Source of the DNA: Diospyros lotus
Lineage: Eukaryota > Streptophyta > Magnoliopsida > Ericales > Ebenaceae
Assembly: GCF_014633365.1 (NCBI RefSeq)
Contig: NC_068351.1
Span: 3,954,879 to 4,018,878 of the forward strand
Direction: 5' to 3'
DNA: 64,000 nt
The notes under the pieces are model-generated. The model ran no database searches. It was not told where the DNA came from and was given only the letters and a program-made list of their open reading frames with translations. Both the position numbers and the translations under genes were made by a program. This document shows, in pieces, positions 61,247 to 64,000 of this stretch; the first letter of the stretch is position 1, and every line of letters begins with the position of its first letter.

Positions 61247-62184
61247 CGAGTGAAGGTGAAATTGGGTTATAGAGTGATCGATCGAGGGATCTAATAAGGG
61301 GCTTTTGGTCGCGAGGTTATGGGTAACTAATCTGGAAAGTTTCGTGTCAATCGGAGTTCGAATCGAAGGTCAATTTGGCTCGCCGGAAAACGCAAAGCTT
61401 TGCCGGAGTCGGATTTTTATAAACTTCTGAGAAAATTCCAGAAGGATAAGAAATTTATTTTATGAGTTTTGGTGATTTTTCTTGAAGTAGATTCGAAGGA
61501 AATCAATGAGAAATAAATTTTCTCAAGGAAAATTAATTATGAAAATTTGAGAAAATAAGAGAAAAATCTGAAAATTTTCCAGAAAATTCCATAGGCTTAT
61601 AAATATTGTTTTATGAATTTTTGTGGAGAAAAATTTAGAAAAATGCTTGAAGAGGTATTTACTTGAAATTATTGAGAGAAAAATAGGAAGAAATTAGAGA
61701 AAAATAATGAGAAAATTGGGAAAATAGATATTGATTTCCCTTTGAATGCATATGATGTTTAGGGTATCATTAAAGCTCGAGGTTGAACTAAAGAGCGCCT
61801 GGCGTGAGAATCGAGGTCGATCGGGCACGCATTTCGAGGAATCTTGAATTTAGCCCAAGGTGAGTGATTCTACCCGAAAAGACTTATAGTGGCATGTGAA
61901 CGGTTTACTGTGAGTGTTCATCCCTATGGCTCGGTTTATTGTGATGGTCTGTCTAAACGGTTATTTACACATGCATTGAATTTCGTACGATCGCATACAT
62001 CGAACTGTTGATTTTTAAGTTATACATGTTATGATTTTTCAGCATTGGCATGTTGTGTTGTCCATGTGGGACGTGGGTTGTTAACCTATGACGTAGCTCT
62101 CGAGTGTTAGCACTCGGAATGTGTGCCAAGGGTTAATGCTATGTGACCCACTTGAGACGGGGTTGAGACGGACTTCACCCTATG

Positions 62185-62275
62185 GTACTCAAGTGGCAGG
62201 GCTGAAAGTGGACACCACCCCGATTGTTGGATCAAGTGGCGGGGCTGAGAGTGGACACCACCCCGGGTTCCCTTG
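62185..62275 (+). repeat. Tandem GTGGACACCACCCC repeats in the solo LTR
   Basis: TCAAGTGGCRGGGCTGARAGTGGACACCACCCC occurs twice, about 45 bp apart. The sister LTR has related copies at 59149-59225. The position, just inside the conserved hairpin, matches that of the 48-bp repeats in the LARD-like LTR. Confidence 0.8.
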
Positions 62276-62650
62276 AGCAATAGCATTAAGGCCAAGGTGT
62301 CGTGGATTTCGGGAATAGTGCTGATGTGACACTCTTGGGGCTAGGGTTACGTTGGGTTTTGAAATGCTTTTGAGTAGGAACGTAAAGCCTAACAATGACA
62401 ATGGGGTGATTCTCGGGTTCATATGTCGAGGTTGTCCCTCTTAAGCAGGATTAGTTTGCCAATGGGTTGGTGTAGTCGTGTCGCCTTTAGAGAGATTGCA
62501 TTTTCCCTGGTTAGGGCTAAGTGCTATGCGGGATTCTCTTAGGCTAGGGCATGTTGGGATCTATCGGTTTTATATATAATTTTGCATATCTGCATGAAAA
62601 TGTTTTTGAACTCTCACTTAGATGATTCAGCATCTAATTTGGACTATGTC

Positions 62651-62674
62651 CCTGGAACATTCAAACGTTCCAGG
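62651..62674 (+). other. Conserved LTR hairpin (CCTGGAAC / GTTCCAGG)
   Basis: A perfect 8-bp stem with the 8-nt loop ATTCAAAC. It is preceded by GATGATTCAGCATCTAATTTGG and is the plus-strand counterpart of the hairpin at 41771-41791. Confidence 0.75.
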
Positions 62675-63300
62675 TGAATGCAGTGGTGCCAAGGGAAGGA
62701 ATATCATCGAGATGTAGCTGCTATGTTTAGTTTTCATAGGTTTTTGTCTATGATTACGATGTTTAGACGTTATGTAATATTTTGATATTTTCATGTGAAA
62801 CGTCGATTTGGTTATTGTAAAAGGAATTGTCGGTTATATATCATTGAGGTTTCGATCTTGCTTCCGCTGATGTGATTGATAATACATGTCTTAGTCTATT
62901 AATTATTAAATTTTGATATACTGAGAAGGTACGATCGGGACTGTCGGGAAATGATGTGTATCGAGAGACTTATGTTGTGTATGAGAATATTAAAAAAAAA
63001 AAAATATTCCCGAAATCTCGAGGTAATGCTCGTTCTGGGAAAACGAGGCGTTACAACCTTACTACCTGATTTATCCGAGCCACATCCACTTGATTCCCCT
63101 TCATCCCACTTAAAAATCCGCACTTCTTGTCACAATAGAAGAATAACCTTCCTCGGTTCGGTGACATCTTCTCCACCTCTAGCCATCTTACAAATCCTCA
63201 TCCATAGTTTGGGCAACGCCATTTTGTTGGGTAGTTATCTATCCAGTGCCCCGACTATCTACAACTGTTGCATATTCCGTAGTTCTTTCTCATCGTTATA

Positions 63301-63834
63301 GTTCTTGTTACAGTTCTTGTTGTTCAAAGTGATAAACAGTATTTATTGACTCAAAGTAATCAAATCAGCAAACAATCTACTAATAGAAGATGAGTCAATG
63401 TAAACAATCTACCTAACAAATTCACTTATTTTCAATTAAAGTGCAATTTTCGAGTATTGGCAATGAATTGATATAAATAAACAAAATACACCCAAATTCA
63501 CTTCCCATACATTACATTTACATTTACTGAAAACAAACCCCAACTTGGTCTATCATAATGTTCAAGAAATTTGCACGTGCAAAATCTCTCAAACAAACCC
63601 CATTGATATCACTTCGTCTATCATAATGTTCACAGGTAACTAGCTAAGCACCATAATATCAAATCAAAAACCAAACAAGAGACATTATAACATGAGAGCT
63701 ATCAATATAACATGTGAAGGGTCTAAAAAATTAATCAACTAAGATAAATACAAATAAAATCAATTGATTGAATCCCAAAAATTATAAATATATAATAACT
63801 AAATTTATAAATGTATAATAAACAACTCACGCAC
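63301..63834. other. AT-rich DNA, possibly a first intron of the GRF pseudogene
   Basis: On - a consensus-like donor CCTTTG/GTGCGTGAG lies at 63835/63834, and AT-rich sequence continues to near the ATG at 63293. No acceptor is convincing and no other feature is recognised. Confidence 0.3.
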
Positions 63835-64000
63835 CAAAGGATCGAGGACGGCCAAAATGCTTTGAAGGATCGTCGGAGACGCTCACGTGTGCAAGGAGGG
63901 GAGAAAGAGAAAGTAATGCTCGGAATGAGCCTTTGGATTGTCGGAGAAAGAGCGACGTGAGAGATACCGATGGCCGGAACGAGTCGAAGGCACTTTGGAG
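63835..64000 (-). other. Possible 5' leader exon of the GRF pseudogene
   Basis: A GC-richer stretch, pyrimidine-rich on -, that ends in a donor-like sequence at 63834. It continues beyond the window. This is suggested only by composition and the splice signal. Confidence 0.3.

Larger units (their letters stand above)
60592..63055 (+). mobile_element. Solo LTR (2.46 kb) with perfect TSD ACCTT
   Basis: It starts TGTAATACCCCATATCTG and ends AACGAGGCGTTACA. ACCTT flanks it on both sides (60587-60591 and 63056-63060). It is clearly homologous to the solo LTR at 57405-60054, sharing for example GGCATGTTGTGTTGTCCATG, the GTGGACACCACCCC repeats and GAGGTTTCGATCTT. It is more distantly related to the LARD-like LTRs. 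It interrupts the GRF-finger pseudogene. Confidence 0.93.
60451..63293 (-). pseudogene. Zinc-knuckle + GRF zinc-finger protein pseudogene, split by a solo LTR
   Basis: Read on - from ATG 63293, with the LTR 60592-63055 and one ACCTT removed, the frame shows a zinc-knuckle-like C-x2-C-x4-H and then a GRF-type finger (PNRGRLFFYCDKKCGF, then KWDEGESSG, about 63070-63190). GRF fingers bind single-stranded or structured nucleic acid in known proteins. An acidic stretch (ISDEDDVEIY) follows on the other side of the LTR, with a stop at 60451-60453. The gene is dead: TAG and TGA codons occur in the first half, a one-base loss in the GGATTTTTAAG run shifts the frame between CGF and KW, a TGA sits soon after the LTR, and two zinc cysteines appear replaced by Tyr. 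The product would be about 120 residues. Confidence 0.75.

Noticed and set aside
1..64000. CRISPR arrays, bacterial operons or prokaryotic mobile elements
   Set aside because: The direct repeats here are satellite monomers, LTRs or minisatellites without uniform unique spacers. The genes have introns and are plant families.

Overview
This window is nuclear DNA from a flowering plant. The evidence is a plant ATL-type RING-H2 gene, a PLATZ transcription-factor gene with spliceosomal introns, a FAR1/FHY3-type pseudogene, and plant-specific elements: a Cassandra TRIM with a 5S-rRNA-derived LTR, a Ty1-copia element, a CACTA element with the CACTACAAGAAAA end, and several gypsy-like long LTRs. The species cannot be named from the sequence. 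Most of the DNA is repeats. Only two genes look intact (ATL and PLATZ).

Region 1 (1-31740) is a decayed, AT-rich tandem satellite with a mean period of about 227 bp, broken up by transposons. A 3183-12502 block (copy A) is repeated as 15724-30260 (copy B). Exactly at the A/B junction lies a 3.2-kb LTR-like unit (12503-15723) whose two flanks do not form a target-site duplication. The outer edges of both copies look like empty insertion sites, so the duplication probably arose by unequal recombination between two LTR insertions. Both copies carry a long solo LTR (TSD ATTTT) into which a Ty1-copia element inserted (TSD CTGCC in B, CTGCC/CTACC-type in A). Copy B keeps the whole copia (20766-26251). 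In copy A most of it has been replaced by a deletion that ends exactly at both ends of a Cassandra element.

Region 2 (31741-38466) is the gene island: the ATL gene on + (32902-33771), a MITE (34547-35135), and PLATZ on - (36111-37173, three coding exons, all phase 0). Three CACGTG boxes lie upstream of PLATZ.

Region 3 (38467-64000) starts with a non-autonomous CACTA element (TSD ATT). It continues with a FAR1-family pseudogene on + cut apart by nested LTR elements: a solo LTR (TSD GTTTA) that itself contains a complete 9.25-kb non-coding LTR element (TSD CCCGG, LTRs of identical length), a truncated relative, and two solo LTRs (TSD GACAG/GGCAG and ACCTT). The last of these interrupts a convergent pseudogene for a small zinc-knuckle/GRF zinc-finger protein on -. 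The long LTRs of the non-coding element, its truncated relative and the two right-hand solo LTRs share a conserved hairpin (CTGGAAC...GTTCCAG) and belong to one related group.

All coordinates were read by eye. Percent identities were not computed unless stated as a hand count.
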